Positions 4,776 to 5,261 of a stretch of 5,261 bases of DNA are shown one piece after another. Position 1 is the stretch's first letter. Each line of letters begins with the position of its first letter. The notes beneath the pieces were generated by a model. That model was not told where the DNA came from, searched no databases, and saw nothing but the letters and a program-made list of their open reading frames with translations. The DNA is taken from contig JAKAYH010000153.1 in the NCBI GenBank assembly GCA_021826835.1, positions 1 through 5,261 on the forward strand, written 5' to 3'. Source of the DNA: Thermoplasmata archaeon (GTDB lineage Archaea; Thermoplasmatota; Thermoplasmata; Thermoplasmatales; Thermoplasmataceae). The position numbers and the translations under genes were made by a program.

Positions 4776-5261
4776 ATGTCTCGTAAGTTAAACCGGAGTA
4801 ATATCAATAAATTTCTGGTTGGGACCGTAACAGTTCTTACCGTGTTCGTGTTTGCATTTTCGTTCCTTTCGTCAGGTATACCGTTGACTACACAACATGC
4901 CATTTCAGCAACTCCTCAATATCAGTATAATAAAACCGTTTACAAATATCAGTGGATGAACGATACCTCGGTTGTAGGCCCCATGCCAGTAAGCAATGGA
5001 ACAATGTCCTGTTTTGTACCATCTGAGGAGGTTGTTCTATTTGGTGGTCAGACTGTGATGAACCTAAGTGTAAACAAGAGTGGCAAAAAAACTTTTGAGA
5101 TGGTGAATGCATATTCGAACCAGACATGGCTATATCAGAGCGGCCAGTGGTCAAGGCTCACCAGTCAAAGTTCAATTCCTCAAATGGCCGGATCCTCCAG
5201 TTCATATTATCCAAGGGGGGAAAGCATAGTGCTCTTTGGTGGGGAAAATAATGGCACGTTG
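4776..5261 (+). CDS. Exported kelch-repeat-like, sequon-rich surface protein (3' end cut by window)
   Basis: The first 162 codons of a longer gene; the frame is still open at the window end. Seen: a basic N-terminus (MSRKLNRSNINK), a hydrophobic stretch at about 13-33 that acts as signal peptide or membrane anchor, and a possible cleavage region near AISA at 42-45. The rest is rich in Ser, Thr, Asn, Gln and Tyr. Two VVLFGG / IVLFGG strands (86-91 and 151-156), with TWLYQSGQWSRL (117-128) between them, follow the kelch pattern of one beta-propeller blade per repeat. Seven N-x-S/T sequons occur after the hydrophobic segment, at Asn52, 62, 74, 96, 100, 115 and 159, suggesting heavy N-glycosylation. 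The molecular function is unknown; kelch propellers usually bind other proteins or sugars. The start is supported by the TATA spacing and the signal sequence. A partly different repeat class cannot be excluded with so little of the protein visible. Confidence 0.85.
   Translation, partial: MSRKLNRSNINKFLVGTVTVLTVFVFAFSFLSSGIPLTTQHAISATPQYQYNKTVYKYQWMNDTSVVGPMPVSNGTMSCFVPSEEVVLFGGQTVMNLSVNKSGKKTFEMVNAYSNQTWLYQSGQWSRLTSQSSIPQMAGSSSSYYPRGESIVLFGGENNGTL

Overview
The window looks like ordinary chromosomal sequence from an archaeon, most likely a thermoacidophilic euryarchaeon of the Thermoplasmatales type. The pointers are archaeal-style TATA boxes, two genes that seem to be transcribed without a leader, oligo-T stretches behind genes, heavy use of AGA/AGG arginine and ATA isoleucine codons, an archaeal-type QueD, and a UDP-sulfoquinovose synthase of the kind used for archaeal N-glycans. 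The lineage is an inference from gene content and style; no rRNA or other marker gene is present.

Layout. (1) Positions 65-2069, plus strand, hold a compact three-gene unit: an SDR oxidoreductase resembling 2,4-dienoyl-CoA reductase, then queD, then queC. Both junctions are 4-base ATGA stop/start overlaps, and queD and queC each have a good Shine-Dalgarno sequence inside the preceding gene. QueD and QueC are successive parts of the preQ0 pathway that feeds archaeosine in archaeal tRNA. (2) Positions 2094-3062, minus strand, hold an NAD-type malate dehydrogenase that converges on queC with only 24 bases between the stop codons. (3) Positions 3063-3407 are a 345-base divergent intergenic region with promoters for the genes on both sides, one unassigned TATA box next to a 10-bp palindrome, and no convincing gene. 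(4) Positions 3408-4583, plus strand, hold a UDP-sulfoquinovose synthase (SQD1/SqdB/Agl3 family) with a TATA box placed for a leaderless transcript. (5) After an oligo-T stretch and about 190 non-coding bases, a secreted, kelch-like, sequon-rich surface protein begins at 4776 and runs off the end of the window.

How the genes fit together. queD and queC clearly belong to one pathway; why a dienoyl-CoA-reductase-like SDR is coupled to them is not obvious. The sulfoquinovose synthase and the following exported protein with seven N-glycosylation sequons suggest a cell-surface glycosylation theme: one makes a sulfonated sugar donor and the other is a plausible glycoprotein. They have separate promoters, so this is association by neighbourhood only. 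I found no mobile element, CRISPR array, tRNA, rRNA or clearly new system. The points most worth following are the SDR-queD-queC coupling, the sulfosugar/sequon-rich protein pair, and the orphan promoter in the divergent intergenic region.
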